From Methylomicrobium agile (GTDB lineage Bacteria; Pseudomonadota; Gammaproteobacteria; Methylococcales; Methylomonadaceae), in contig NZ_JPOJ01000001.1 in assembly GCF_000733855.1 (NCBI RefSeq), forward strand, positions 3,675,001 through 3,739,000: a DNA stretch of 64,000 nucleotides, written 5' to 3'. The position numbers were made by a program, and so were the translations under genes. Below are positions 20,621 to 29,779 of the stretch, in pieces. Under the pieces are notes generated by a model. It did no database searches and had not been told where the DNA came from. It saw only the letters and a list, made by a program, of their open reading frames with translations. Positions within the stretch are counted from its first letter, which is position 1; every line of letters starts with the position of its first letter.

Positions 20621-23377
20621 CTAATTTTTGTTGATCAATTTTAAGCCCGGCGGCAATGTTTCGCCGAAAATCTGTTGTTCTTCTTTTTCATCGAGTTCTT
20701 TGTAACTTTCGACTAACTCGATCCAGGAAGATGGCGCCTTGGCGAGCCGGAGCTTCTCGACGACTTGGCGGTGCGTTTCTTCATCGACATCGCGGGCGCG
20801 GTCGCCACTCATCCGGGCGATCAGCGTCGCCGCGAAACCGGCCTGCGGAATTTTTTTCCAGTCGGCCTGGGCTATTTGCCGGAGCCAAAGTGCCGCGGTT
20901 TCGGGCGGGATGACATTGTGGCTGCTGCCGTGAAACGGCATCCGGCTACCGATACGGCCTACCGCCCACCAGGTCTGGTTCGATTCGCCGGGCTTTTGCA
21001 GGCGATTCAGCAGCCATTCGCCGAGCTGGATTTTTTTCTCGACCGGAAGGCGTTCGAGCACGGCCGCGAGCCGTACCATGTCGTCGAAACTGCGCACCTT
21101 CAACTGCTTGGCGACGCCGGGTTGGCGCGCGGAGGCCGGATTGATGTATTTGGCGATGTCGGCAAAAAGCTGTTCCTGCGCGGATTCGGTCAGACCGCCG
21201 GCGATCCGCCGCCACAGTGTCCACCATTCGGCCCAGTTCTGGATTTCGTTGACGAATTGTAGGTTATGCGGATACAGCTTCCAGAGCTGCTCGACGCGCC
21301 AGTCGTCCAGCGCGAAGCCGAAGCCGGGGCGCAGGCAGAACCCGGTCAGACTGAACCAGACCCGCTCATGGTGTTCCGAGCGTCTGCGGTATTTGGCGCC
21401 TTCGAGCAGTTCCGCGAACAGGGCCCTGAGCAGCGGCGTCCGCCAGGCGTCGCGCGCTTCGCCGAGAGTTTTTTCCAGGTCGGTGCGCAGGCTTTTGACC
21501 GCTTTCGGATCGACCGCTTTCGATTTCGAGCCGAACACGGCCCGGATTTGTTCGGCCGCTTTGTCGAACTGCGGCGGCAATGAAGCATCGGCGGGCAGTG
21601 CCGTTTGGCCGCGGGAGCGAATCTGGAATTCGACATTCCAGCGCCGGCTGTTGTCGTCCACGGATACGCATTCGATTTTCAGGGTGCCGATTTCGGTCTG
21701 CGTGACCGATAACTGAACGATTTCCTCGCTGCCCGTTTGGCTATCTTCGCTTTCGAAGGCGGCTGCCAGCGGCGGCAGCGAATGGAATTGTTCGGTGATG
21801 TCGGCGATGTCGCCCGGCTTATAAGGCGTATCCCCGGACATCGAGCATAGATGGAAGCGCACCGGCACGCCGAGACGCAATGCGAAACGGCGGTCTTTCA
21901 GGATCACCTCTTCGCCTTCCTCGCTGCCTTTCGGCAGGATGCAGACGCCTTGCTGCGCACCGGAGTCGGTATCGATCAGTAGGAAATAGCTGCGCGCCGC
22001 GCCGCCGCCAATTTTAAGTTTTTTCTCGCGTCGGGCCAGTGCGTAACTGACCGCCCCGAAGGCGACCGCGAGTTCCGGGTGGCGGTTTTCGAGCACGGTC
22101 AATTTGCCGTCGTTCCAGGACCGGCAGAGCGCCTCGATCCGTCGGCTCAGGGCCCGGCTGCGGAACACGCCGCCGTTGACCAGCAAGCCATCCGGCGCGC
22201 GGCCTCGGCCTTGTGTGGCTTCGCGCGCGGCGCTCTCGTGTAGTTTCAAAAACGCCGCGATATGCTTGCTGACCGCCGGTTCCGCCGCATAGGGGAGACC
22301 GAATTCGACGACGCCGCTACGTTTCCGGTCCGGCAAATCGTCGCAGCCCGATAATGGAAAAAAACCGTCCAGTGCAATCGCGCGGACTTCTTCGCGGCTC
22401 AAAGCGGCAACCCGGGAGCCGCCGATCAGCTTCGAGCCGCCGCCGAGCAGCGTAACGTTGACCTGCTCGGGCGCATCGTCGGCCAACAGGCGTTCCTTCG
22501 CAATCCGGCATTGTTCGAGTAATTGCGACAATTCGGCCGCGGACAGGCGCTGTTCGCCGCCGAGCAGCCGGCTTTCGGCCAGATGCGCGAGCGCCAGATC
22601 GATGTTGTCGCCGCCGAGCATCAGGTGGTCGCCGACCCCGATCCGGGTCAGTTTCGGCTCCGGGCACTCGTGCTCGACCTTGATCAGAGTCAGATCGGTG
22701 GTGCCGCCGCCCACATCGCAAATCAGCAGCAAATGCACATCGGCGAGTCGTTCGCCGATGTTTCCGGCATTCCGCCGGAGCCAGTCGTAGCAGACCGCCT
22801 GCGGTTCTTCGAGCAGCCGGACCTTGGGCAAACCGGCCCGCCGCGCGGCTTCGAGCGTGAGCGAGCGCGCCGCTTCGTCGAACGAGGCGGGCACCGTGAT
22901 TACGATGTCCTGATCCGCAAGCGGCGCCTCCTTGAAATGGTGGCCCCAAACTTTGCGGACATGCGCGAGATAGCTCGCGCTCGCGTCGATCGGAGAGACT
23001 TTGCCGACGTCATCGCTGCCGCCCCAGGGCAGAATCCCGGCGCCGTGATCGACCGAAGGATGCGACAGCCAGCTTTTCGCGCTGGCGACCAGGCGTCCTT
23101 TGGTTTTTGCGCCGAGTACGCGCGCGGCTTCACCGATTACCGCGTTGTCCGCCTCGGCGGCAAACACGATATCCGTTGGCGACAGTTCGCCTTCGGCGGG
23201 ATGATAACGGACCGACGGCAGCAGGGTCCTGGCCGCGACCTGGCCCGGTGCGGTCAACTGTTCGATCTCGAAGATCCGAAGGTTGGCGGAAGCTTCGCCG
23301 ATTTTCGCATAGGCGACCACCGTATGAGTGGTGCCGAGATCGATGCCGACGAGGTACTGGGGAGAAGACTTTTGCAC
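20621..23377 (-). CDS. Large Hsp70-family protein with C-terminal extension
   Basis: A 918-residue Hsp70-like ATPase, about 280 residues longer than DnaK. The N-terminal nucleotide-binding domain has phosphate-1 loop GIDLGTTHTVVAY, phosphate-2 CDVGGGTTDLTLIK and the adenosine loop region LLVNGGVFRS. A substrate-like beta domain is weakly visible after residue 480 (GVCILPKGSEEGEEV). The long helical C-terminus after about 620, rich in Trp, Arg and Leu, resembles the DUF3731 extension found on a bacterial Hsp70 subgroup. No J-protein or nucleotide exchange factor gene is adjacent. A small membrane protein follows 15 bp downstream. This is a specialised paralogue; the true DnaK is at 54592-56523. 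Confidence 0.88.
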   Translation of the reverse strand: MQKSSPQYLVGIDLGTTHTVVAYAKIGEASANLRIFEIEQLTAPGQVAARTLLPSVRYHPAEGELSPTDIVFAAEADNAVIGEAARVLGAKTKGRLVASAKSWLSHPSVDHGAGILPWGGSDDVGKVSPIDASASYLAHVRKVWGHHFKEAPLADQDIVITVPASFDEAARSLTLEAARRAGLPKVRLLEEPQAVCYDWLRRNAGNIGERLADVHLLLICDVGGGTTDLTLIKVEHECPEPKLTRIGVGDHLMLGGDNIDLALAHLAESRLLGGEQRLSAAELSQLLEQCRIAKERLLADDAPEQVNVTLLGGGSKLIGGSRVAALSREEVRAIALDGFFPLSGCDDLPDRKRSGVVEFGLPYAAEPAVSKHIAAFLKLHESAAREATQGRGRAPDGLLVNGGVFRSRALSRRIEALCRSWNDGKLTVLENRHPELAVAFGAVSYALARREKKLKIGGGAARSYFLLIDTDSGAQQGVCILPKGSEEGEEVILKDRRFALRLGVPVRFHLCSMSGDTPYKPGDIADITEQFHSLPPLAAAFESEDSQTGSEEIVQLSVTQTEIGTLKIECVSVDDNSRRWNVEFQIRSRGQTALPADASLPPQFDKAAEQIRAVFGSKSKAVDPKAVKSLRTDLEKTLGEARDAWRTPLLRALFAELLEGAKYRRRSEHHERVWFSLTGFCLRPGFGFALDDWRVEQLWKLYPHNLQFVNEIQNWAEWWTLWRRIAGGLTESAQEQLFADIAKYINPASARQPGVAKQLKVRSFDDMVRLAAVLERLPVEKKIQLGEWLLNRLQKPGESNQTWWAVGRIGSRMPFHGSSHNVIPPETAALWLRQIAQADWKKIPQAGFAATLIARMSGDRARDVDEETHRQVVEKLRLAKAPSSWIELVESYKELDEKEEQQIFGETLPPGLKLINKN

Positions 23378-23759
23378 GTTGATTTTGTTATTTGTAATGC
23401 CAGAGTGGAGCGGGGCCGCCCATCGCGCGTCATTGCCCGACTTGTTCCCGCCTTATCCAAACAGGGCGGGAACTGCAATAAACGAAAAGACGTTCATACG
23501 GTGGTTCCCGCATAAAACCATCTATTCTAACCGATCTAACCGATTATTTCCGCGCTGATCAGGCCTTATCCGCGATAGGCCATTGGGTCTGGAAATCGCT
23601 CCGGCAAAAAGTCTGGCCGAGACGGAACGAGCGCGACCATCGGGGTTTCGGCAACGGTTTGAATCGCCTGGGAGGTTGTTCTTTTGCCAAAACTTCAAAA
23701 ACTTTTTTTGTTGACGTACTGCCGATTATCAGTTTAAATATGCGTCTTTTTGCAGGCAA
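23378..23759. other. Gene-free region between Hsp70-like gene and tRNA-Phe
   Basis: 382 bp without a gene. It contains a nine-pair hairpin (GTTCCCGCC 23444-23452 with GGCGGGAAC 23465-23473), an exact tandem repeat CTAACCGAT x2 (23527-23544) and the tRNA promoter described separately. Confidence 0.5.
23711..23740 (+). promoter_or_regulatory. Probable promoter of the tRNA-Phe genes
   Basis: TTGACG (23711-23716) lies 17 bp before TTAAAT (23734-23739), followed by the G+C-containing TGCGTC. This is a good sigma-70 match 20 bp before the first tRNA. Confidence 0.6.
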
Positions 23760-23835
23760 GCCCAGGTAGCTCAGTCGGTAGAGCAAAGGACTGAAAATCC
23801 TTGTGTCGACAGTTCGATTCTGTCCCTGGGCACCA
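23760..23835 (+). tRNA. tRNA-Phe (GAA), copy 1
   Basis: A 76-nt cloverleaf. The acceptor stem pairs GCCCAGG with CCTGGGC, the discriminator is A, and CCA is encoded. The anticodon GAA is at 23793-23795 in loop CTGAAAA. The T-arm contains GTTCGATTC. Confidence 0.97.
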
Positions 23836-23884
23836 TTGCAGCAATTCAGATCGATTTATCCCCACAGGCTGGACATCAGCCATT

Positions 23885-23960
23885 GCCCAGGTAGCTCAGT
23901 CGGTAGAGCAAAGGACTGAAAATCCTTGTGTCGACAGTTCGATTCTGTCCCTGGGCACCA
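23885..23960 (+). tRNA. tRNA-Phe (GAA), copy 2
   Basis: Identical over all 76 bases to the copy at 23760, with anticodon GAA at 23918-23920 and encoded CCA. The copies are 49 bp apart, point the same way and probably share one transcript. Confidence 0.97.
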
Positions 23961-24156
23961 TTTTTTCCTGCCAATGTGCTTTTGGGCCTTGTTGCCAGGG
24001 CCTTTTACTTTATATAATGAAGCCAGACTTTGCGATAGGTTGGCAAGTCGAATTTCTGATTTTCCATTTTCGTGGGTTTTTGGTATTCGCTTTCTACTTG
24101 GCTGCAGCGGAAATTTGCGGTCACGCCATCAGCCTTCGCCTTTTGTGCCTTCGCGC

Positions 24157-24369
24157 ATGAATTCCTTTCACTCAGATAGCTCTCCAGCGATGATGACGGA
24201 ACAATCAACATCCAGCCCGGCTCAAGCTGAGCAACCGGAACGGGACGGCTCCCCGCAGTCCATTCCTTCCACACCGTTATCCCCCGATCAAGAAATCGGC
24301 GGCTTTAAAGGGCCCGAGCCGACCCGCTATGGCGACTGGGAAAAAAACGGGCGCTGCATCGATTTTTAA
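24157..24369 (+). CDS. DUF1674/SDHAF4-like succinate dehydrogenase assembly factor
   Basis: A short protein (70 residues from ATG 24157, or 59 from ATG 24190). The N-terminal two thirds are low-complexity, rich in Ser, Pro and Gln. The C-terminal 25 residues carry the family signature EIGGFKGPEPTRYGDWE then KNGRCIDF, the conserved end of SDHAF4 (Sdh8), which in mitochondria binds flavinylated SdhA before complex assembly. The position 26 bp before sdhC supports the same role here. The frame extends upstream to 23926, but that part overlaps the tRNA and is not coding. No clear ribosome site decides between the two starts. Confidence 0.82.
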   Translation: MNSFHSDSSPAMMTEQSTSSPAQAEQPERDGSPQSIPSTPLSPDQEIGGFKGPEPTRYGDWEKNGRCIDF

Positions 24370-24395
24370 TCTTTCTTCACTCCGGGATCGAAGCC

Positions 24396-24788
24396 ATGAA
24401 CGCGCCACATCCAAGACCTCTTTCGCCCCATCTGCAAGTCTACAGGCTGCCGTTGACCGCTGTGCTTTCAATTACTCACCGGATTACCGGTGTCTTGCTG
24501 TCGGCCGGCCTCTTGTTTGTCGTCTGCCTGTTGTCGGCGCTGGCCGCTGGGCCCGAAGCTTACGCTTCGGTGCAGGCAGTCGCCGGTTCGGGGTGGATGC
24601 GTTTTCTGGGCTGGGCATTTATCTATGCCCTGTTTTTCCATTTGTGCCATGGCGTCAGACATTTGATTTGGGATGCGGGCCAGGGTTTCGAGGCCGGCAC
24701 TTTGAACCGCTACGCCTGGATCGAACTGGCGGCTTCGGTGCTGTTGACGCTGGCGGTTTTTGTCCTTTCGAATAGGGATGGCTTATGA
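24396..24788 (+). CDS. sdhC: Succinate dehydrogenase cytochrome b556 subunit
   Basis: Membrane anchor of complex II with three helices in 130 residues. The N-terminal SITHRITGV holds the Ser and Arg expected at the ubiquinone site, and FHLCHGVRHLIWDAG contains the heme b ligand region. It starts 26 bp after the SDHAF4-like gene and overlaps sdhD by 4 bp (ATGA), showing translational coupling. Confidence 0.95.
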   Translation: MNAPHPRPLSPHLQVYRLPLTAVLSITHRITGVLLSAGLLFVVCLLSALAAGPEAYASVQAVAGSGWMRFLGWAFIYALFFHLCHGVRHLIWDAGQGFEAGTLNRYAWIELAASVLLTLAVFVLSNRDGL

Positions 24789-25165
24789 ATTACCGAACGC
24801 CTTTAGCGAAAGCGCGGGGATTGGGAGCGGCTAAATCCGGGACCACGCGCTGGTGGATGGAGCGGGTCACTGCCGCGGCGCTGATTCCGTTGTCTTATTG
24901 GCTGGTCAAATTGATCGACTTGAGTGCGACTGCTCCCTATGCGGAAACCCGGTACTGGCTCGCCGTGCCGGTAAATACGGTTGGCGTGATCGCCTTCGTG
25001 GCGGCGGCGTTTTACCATGCGGCGCTTGGCTTGCGTGTCGTGATCGAAGACTACGTCGACCGCGAAGGTTCCAAGATCGTGTTGATCTGGCTGGTCAATC
25101 TGGGGGCCGCCCTGCTTTCGTTGATTGCTTTGCTGGCCGTATTTCGCACGCTACAGACAGGATGA
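24785..25165 (+). CDS. sdhD: Succinate dehydrogenase hydrophobic membrane anchor
   Basis: Second membrane anchor of complex II, 126 residues with three helices. WWMERVTAAALIPLSYWLV begins the first helix region, and FYHAALGLRVVIEDYV carries the His near heme and the Asp-Tyr pair that lines the quinone pocket in the family. It overlaps sdhC by 4 bp and ends 3 bp before sdhA. Confidence 0.94.
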   Translation: MNYRTPLAKARGLGAAKSGTTRWWMERVTAAALIPLSYWLVKLIDLSATAPYAETRYWLAVPVNTVGVIAFVAAAFYHAALGLRVVIEDYVDREGSKIVLIWLVNLGAALLSLIALLAVFRTLQTG

Positions 25166-25168
25166 TCC

Positions 25169-26953
25169 ATGACGGTTTCATACAAGATTATCGAACATGC
25201 CTATGACATACTGGTCGTCGGCGCGGGCGGTGCGGGCCTTCGGGCTACGCTCGGGATGGCCGAAAGAAACCTGAAAACGGCCTGCATTACCAAGGTTTTT
25301 CCCACTCGCAGCCATACCGTCGCGGCGCAAGGCGGCATCAGCGCGGCGCTCGGCAACATGGGGGAAGACGACTGGCGCTTCCACATGTACGATACGATCA
25401 AAGGTTCCGACTGGCTCGGCGACCAGGATGCGATCGAATACATGTGCCGGGAAGCGATTCCCGCGGTGATCGAACTGGAACATTACGGGGTGCCGTTTTC
25501 CAGGACGCCGGAAGGCAAGATCTACCAGCGCGCGTTCGGCGGTATGACCACCGGTTACGGCAAGGGACGCGCCCAACGCACCTGCGCGGCGGCGGACAAG
25601 ACCGGCCATGCGATCCTGCACACCTTGTACCAGCAGTCGCTGAAGCACAACGCCGAATTCTTCGTCGAATTTATCGTGCTCGACCTGATCATGGAAGACG
25701 GCGCCTGTCGCGGGGTGCTGGCCTGGTCTCTGGATGACGGCTCGCTGCATCTGTTCAAGGCGCATATGACCGTACTCGCGACCGGCGGCTACGGGCGCAG
25801 CTATTTCTCCTGTACTTCGGCGCATACGGTGACCGGCGACGGCAACGCGATGGTGCTGCGCGCGGGCCTGCCGCTGCAGGACATGGAATTCGTGCAGTTT
25901 CATCCGACCGGCATCTACGGCTCGGGCTGCCTGATCACCGAAGGCGTGCGCGGGGAGGGCGGCTATCTGACCAATTCCGAGGGCGAGCGCTTCATGGAGC
26001 GCTATGCACCGTCCGCGCGCGACCTGGCTTCTCGCGACATCGTCAGCCGGGCGATGACGATCGAGATCAACGAGGGCCGCGGCATCGGCAGGCTGAAAGA
26101 TCACATCTATCTGCACATCGAACATCTGGATCCGGCGATCATTCACGAACGTCTGCCCGGCATCGCCGAAACCTCGCGCATTTTCGCCGGCGTCGACGTG
26201 ACCAAGGAACCGATTCCGGTCCTGCCGACCGTGCACTACAACATGGGCGGCATTCCGACCAACTACAATACCGAAGTCGTGACGCTGAAGGACGGCAATC
26301 CCGATCATGTGGTGCCGGGCCTGATGGCGATCGGCGAGGCGGCCTGCGTCTCGGTGCACGGCGCAAACCGGCTCGGTTCGAACTCGCTGCTCGACATCAT
26401 CGTGTTCGGGCGCGCCGCCGCAATCCGCTGCGCCCAGTTGATCAAACCGGGCGATGCGCATAAGCCGCTGCGCAAGGAGGCGGCCGACCAGGCGATTGCC
26501 CGTTTCGACAAAATTCGCCATGCGCAGGGCGGTCGGCCGACCGCCGAGATTCGGCTGGACATGCAGACAACGATGCAGGCGAAGGCGGCCGTGTTCCGGA
26601 CCCAATCGACCCTTGACGAAGGAATCAAGGCGATGGCCGAGATTCGCGCCTCGTTTGCGGATGTTTCCCTGAACGACCGTTCGCTGATCTGGAACACCGA
26701 CTTGGTCGAAACGCTGGAGCTCGATAACCTGCTGAGCCAGGCGCTGGTCACGATTAGCGCGGCCGGCAACCGGAAGGAAAGCCGGGGAGGGCATGCGCGC
26801 GAAGATTATCCGAACCGCGACGATGCGAATTGGCTCAAACATACGCTGACCTGGCTGCCGGACAATCAGGTCAAAATCGACTACCGGCCGGTGCATCTCT
26901 ATACCCTGACCGACGAAGTCGATGCTTTCCCACCGAAAGAGAGGATCTATTGA
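25169..26953 (+). CDS. sdhA: Succinate dehydrogenase flavoprotein subunit
   Basis: Catalytic subunit of complex II, oxidising succinate to fumarate at the inner membrane. It has the FAD dinucleotide fold [11 protein letters not shown] and the covalent-flavin His in SHTVAAQGG. Substrate-site motifs include [22 protein letters not shown] and the [13 protein letters not shown] stretch. The 594-residue length is standard. ATG 25169 comes directly after sdhD. The stop TGA overlaps the sdhB start codon (ATG at 26953). Confidence 0.97.
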   Translation: MTVSYKIIEHAYDILVVGAGGAGLRATLGMAERNLKTACITKVFPTRSHTVAAQGGISAALGNMGEDDWRFHMYDTIKGSDWLGDQDAIEYMCREAIPAVIELEHYGVPFSRTPEGKIYQRAFGGMTTGYGKGRAQRTCAAADKTGHAILHTLYQQSLKHNAEFFVEFIVLDLIMEDGACRGVLAWSLDDGSLHLFKAHMTVLATGGYGRSYFSCTSAHTVTGDGNAMVLRAGLPLQDMEFVQFHPTGIYGSGCLITEGVRGEGGYLTNSEGERFMERYAPSARDLASRDIVSRAMTIEINEGRGIGRLKDHIYLHIEHLDPAIIHERLPGIAETSRIFAGVDVTKEPIPVLPTVHYNMGGIPTNYNTEVVTLKDGNPDHVVPGLMAIGEAACVSVHGANRLGSNSLLDIIVFGRAAAIRCAQLIKPGDAHKPLRKEAADQAIARFDKIRHAQGGRPTAEIRLDMQTTMQAKAAVFRTQSTLDEGIKAMAEIRASFADVSLNDRSLIWNTDLVETLELDNLLSQALVTISAAGNRKESRGGHAREDYPNRDDANWLKHTLTWLPDNQVKIDYRPVHLYTLTDEVDAFPPKERIY

Positions 26954-27738
26954 TGGCCGAATTTACTCTGCCGAAAAACTCGCGCGTGCTGAAGGGAAAA
27001 ACGCATCATGCGCCCGCTGGCGTCAAAAACATCCGCCGCTTCGAGATCTACCGGTGGGACCCGGAAACCGGCGAGAATCCGCGCATCGACGTTTATGAAC
27101 TGGACGCGGAACACTGCGGTGCGATGGTGCTCGATGCGATCATCAAGATCAAGAACGAAATCGACAGCACCCTGACGTTCCGCCGCTCCTGCCGGGAAGG
27201 GGTTTGCGGTTCCTGCGCGATGAACATCGACGGCAAAAATACCCTGGCCTGCACCAAATCGCTCGATTCGCTGCCCGACACGGTAAGGATATTTCCGTTG
27301 CCGCATGCCCAGGTGGTGAAAGACCTGGTGCCCGACCTGAACCATTTATTCGCCCAATACGCCTCGATCAAACCCTGGATCGAAACCCAGACGCCGCCGC
27401 CCGCCGACAGAGAACGCCTGCAAAGCCGCGATGACCGCGCCAAACTGGACGGGTTGTACGATTGCATTCTGTGCTTCTGTTGCTCGGCGAGCTGCCCGAG
27501 CTATTGGTGGAACAGCGAGCGTTACCTGGGGCCGGCGGTGCTCCTGCAGGCCTATCGCTGGCTTAATGACAGCCGCGACGAAAATACCGGCGAACGTCTC
27601 GACGAACTTGAGGATCCGTTCAAGCTGTACCGCTGCCATACGATCATGAACTGCACCGATACCTGCCCGAAAAGTCTGAATCCGGCCAAAGCCATCGCGG
27701 AAATCAAGAAGCTCCTGCTGCAACGGCAGGAAGGTTGA
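26953..27738 (+). CDS. sdhB: Succinate dehydrogenase iron-sulfur subunit
   Basis: Carries electrons from SdhA to quinone through three iron-sulfur centres. The 2Fe-2S motif is [15 protein letters not shown] with a later Cys in TLACTK. The 4Fe-4S and 3Fe-4S motifs are [16 protein letters not shown] and [17 protein letters not shown]. The start at 26953 overlaps the sdhA stop; an earlier in-frame ATG at 26830 lies inside sdhA and gives no homology. The product has 261 residues. Confidence 0.96.
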   Translation: MAEFTLPKNSRVLKGKTHHAPAGVKNIRRFEIYRWDPETGENPRIDVYELDAEHCGAMVLDAIIKIKNEIDSTLTFRRSCREGVCGSCAMNIDGKNTLACTKSLDSLPDTVRIFPLPHAQVVKDLVPDLNHLFAQYASIKPWIETQTPPPADRERLQSRDDRAKLDGLYDCILCFCCSASCPSYWWNSERYLGPAVLLQAYRWLNDSRDENTGERLDELEDPFKLYRCHTIMNCTDTCPKSLNPAKAIAEIKKLLLQRQEG

Positions 27739-27983
27739 TGCGTTCGTTCGAAAAGCTGAAATGGCGATGCCGCCGAGGCGTCGTGGAGCTGGATATTTTG
27801 CTGCTGCACTATCTGGAAACGCATTATCTTCCGGCGGATCAGGATGAACGAAACCGGTTCGCCGGCTTGTTGGAGTGGGAAGACGACGAGTTGCTGGCGG
27901 TGCTGGTCGGCGGGAAAAAGCCCGTGGTTTCGGGTTTCGCCGCATTGATCGGCAAGATTCGGAACGTCACGGCTCTCTCATAG
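27738..27983 (+). CDS. sdhE: FAD assembly factor SdhE
   Basis: An 81-residue helical protein that promotes covalent attachment of FAD to SdhA (SDHAF2/YgfY family). The hallmark RGxxE motif is present as RRGVVELD near residue 13, followed by HYLETHYLPADQDE and FAGLLEWEDDELL. The ATG overlaps the sdhB stop (TGATG), so it belongs to the operon. With the SDHAF4-like gene at the front, this operon encodes two SDH maturation proteins. Confidence 0.93.
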   Translation: MRSFEKLKWRCRRGVVELDILLLHYLETHYLPADQDERNRFAGLLEWEDDELLAVLVGGKKPVVSGFAALIGKIRNVTALS

Positions 27984-28019
27984 TCCCCAGGGCTCTGCGC
28001 CGGTGAGTCCGGAACCTGT

Positions 28020-28277
28020 CTAGAGCATTTTCGTTTCGGGTTTACGTTCATAAGCCATGCCGCTAAGTTAAGGGAAACTCGTCATTCCGGCAAGGATTGC
28101 CGGACGACTTGTAAAGATGCAGGCGTTAGAGCAACGCATGGAACGGTTGCCGAATCCAGAAGCCAAGGATGGCGGGTTCTCATACATCCCTGTCATCTGG
28201 ATCTCGGCAATCCCTGCCGAGATGACGGCTTGACTTAACGGTATTGTGCCCCTACACGCGAGATGAAAATGCTCTAG
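28020..28277. mobile_element. MITE-like palindromic element (258 bp)
   Basis: Perfect 13-bp terminal inverted repeats CTAGAGCATTTTC (28020-28032) and GAAAATGCTCTAG (28265-28277) enclose about 230 bp with no reading frame. The repeats extend imperfectly inwards. A second nested pair is built on GTCAT..CGGCA.GGATTGCCG (28081 onwards) and its near-complement ending GAGATGAC at about 28225. The outer TA within CTAG could be the TA duplication typical of IS630/Tc1-type elements. The rest of 27984-28381 holds no gene. Confidence 0.7.
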
Positions 28278-28381
28278 CTAATCGATATGCAGAATGCTCG
28301 TCTTGTTGCAGAGCCGTAGCCCGGATCAGCTATGAAGCGCCGCCTGCTTCAAGTCGCGAGTGGGCGGCGCTCCAGTATGCC

Positions 28382-29188
28382 TTATCGGGATCGGGATGCC
28401 AGTCCGGCGACAATCCGCAGCGGCGCGCCGCTGCCTTTGGCTATTTTCATCGGCAGGGCCACCACATAAATGCCTTCGGCCGGGAGTTTCTCCAGATTGG
28501 CCAGGTTTTCGAAGCCGGGTTTGCTATGGCCCAACAAAATCCGATGCGTCTTGAAGTCTTTCGACTGGCCGTAATCGAGGCTCGGCGTGTCCAGTCCCGC
28601 CGCCTTGATATTTCTGTTCTCGACCAGCCACGCAGCCGCCGCCGGGCCGATGCCGGGAAAATGCAGTTCGGGTATCGCTTCGGGACCGGTTTTCGGGGTG
28701 CCGAAATAGCCGGCCCGGTCCGGGTAAAACGCTCCGTAGCCGGTCCTGAACAGGACAATCGTATTGTCCGGAATCGCGCCATGCTCCTTTTCCCAGTTCT
28801 GGATGTCCTCGATTCGGATCTGATAATCCCGGTCCGCCAGCGCCTTAGCTGAAACATCGATCATCACCGCGTCGCCAATCAGGCTTTTCAGCGGAATCCC
28901 GTCCACTGCCTGCCCGTTTTCCGCGAAATGGACCGGCGCATCCAGATGCGTGCCGCCATGTTCCGGCGTACAGAGGCTGTAGGAAGAGTAGTAATAGCCG
29001 AGCGGTGTTTTGCCGTCCGCATCGGTCACGTGCTCGAATCCTTTGGCATTATTCGGCCAGTACAAAGTGTTTTTATCGTAGCTATGGCTCAAATCGATCC
29101 ATTCGAGCGAGCCGGACAATATGGCCGGGTCATGATGCCGTGCGCAGGCGGTAAGGCCTGCCAGAAATAAAAAGATCAGTTTTTTCAT
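28382..29188 (-). CDS. Cyclase-family lipoprotein (kynurenine formamidase-like fold)
   Basis: A 268-residue predicted lipoprotein with signal MKKLIFLFLAGLTAC (lipidated Cys15). The body belongs to the metal-dependent cyclase/formamidase family. The metal motif is HGGTHLDAPVHF near residue 77, and a second conserved region is NRNIKAAGLDTPSLDYG. Family members hydrolyse N-formyl or related amide/lactam bonds; an envelope-bound version has no obvious substrate here. It is divergent from the DUF4398 lipoprotein gene and has no close partner gene. Confidence 0.85.
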   Translation of the reverse strand: MKKLIFLFLAGLTACARHHDPAILSGSLEWIDLSHSYDKNTLYWPNNAKGFEHVTDADGKTPLGYYYSSYSLCTPEHGGTHLDAPVHFAENGQAVDGIPLKSLIGDAVMIDVSAKALADRDYQIRIEDIQNWEKEHGAIPDNTIVLFRTGYGAFYPDRAGYFGTPKTGPEAIPELHFPGIGPAAAAWLVENRNIKAAGLDTPSLDYGQSKDFKTHRILLGHSKPGFENLANLEKLPAEGIYVVALPMKIAKGSGAPLRIVAGLASRSR

Positions 29189-29370
29189 GGACGAAGAATG
29201 AGTAGTGTATATATTTTAAATTCTATACCTTTATACCATATAAAAAGCGGGCCGAACTCTGAACTGGAAATTATTGACGGAATCGTATTAATAAGTCAGC
29301 GGGGTTGTGTATCTGACTCATTCCTAACCGTTTCGTTAAAACAATGCTGTTCGAATTTAAGGTGCGCAAT

Positions 29371-29757
29371 ATGTTTAAAGTGAATATGTTTTTGAGATTG
29401 GGAGTTCTAGCCGCGCCGGCAAGTTTGACGATGGCGCTGACCGGCTGCAGTTCGGCGCCGCCTCGGGATACGCTGGCGAAGGCCGAGTTCGCGATACAGG
29501 ACGCCGGCCGAAGCGGCGCCGAACAATTCGAGCCCGAACTTTTGACCAGTGCTCGCGCAAAACTCAATCGGGCCAACAAGGCCGTCGACGACGATGAAAA
29601 CGACGACGCGCGCAGGTTGGCTCAGGAAGCCGTTGCCGAAGCGACATTAGCCAACGCCAAAGCCGCCGCGGCGAAACAGGCCAAAGAGGTGGATGACATG
29701 AAGAAGGCGATCGAGGCACTGAAAGAGGAATCTTCCCGACAAATCCAAGGACAGTAA
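29371..29757 (+). CDS. DUF4398-type lipoprotein
   Basis: A 128-residue predicted lipoprotein. After a signal ending MALTGC, the mature part is a charged helical hairpin (AEFAIQDAGRSGAEQFEP, then an Ala/Lys-rich coiled coil to the C-terminus), the pattern of DUF4398. ATG 29371 has AAGGTG upstream; ATG 29344 would place extra residues before the signal. The next gene begins 22 bp later and has a similar N-terminal half plus an OmpA domain, so the two probably act together at the outer membrane. Confidence 0.8.
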   Translation: MFKVNMFLRLGVLAAPASLTMALTGCSSAPPRDTLAKAEFAIQDAGRSGAEQFEPELLTSARAKLNRANKAVDDDENDDARRLAQEAVAEATLANAKAAAAKQAKEVDDMKKAIEALKEESSRQIQGQ

Positions 29758-29779
29758 ACGAACCATTCGGAGGTGTACC

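Noticed and set aside
23926-24156. Upstream extension of the SDHAF4-like frame
   Set aside because: It begins inside the second tRNA-Phe gene and has no homology; the gene starts at 24157 or 24190.
25178-26896. A 572-codon open frame on the minus strand across sdhA
   Set aside because: Antisense to sdhA and without homology; low-complexity Arg/His/Asp composition typical of shadows.
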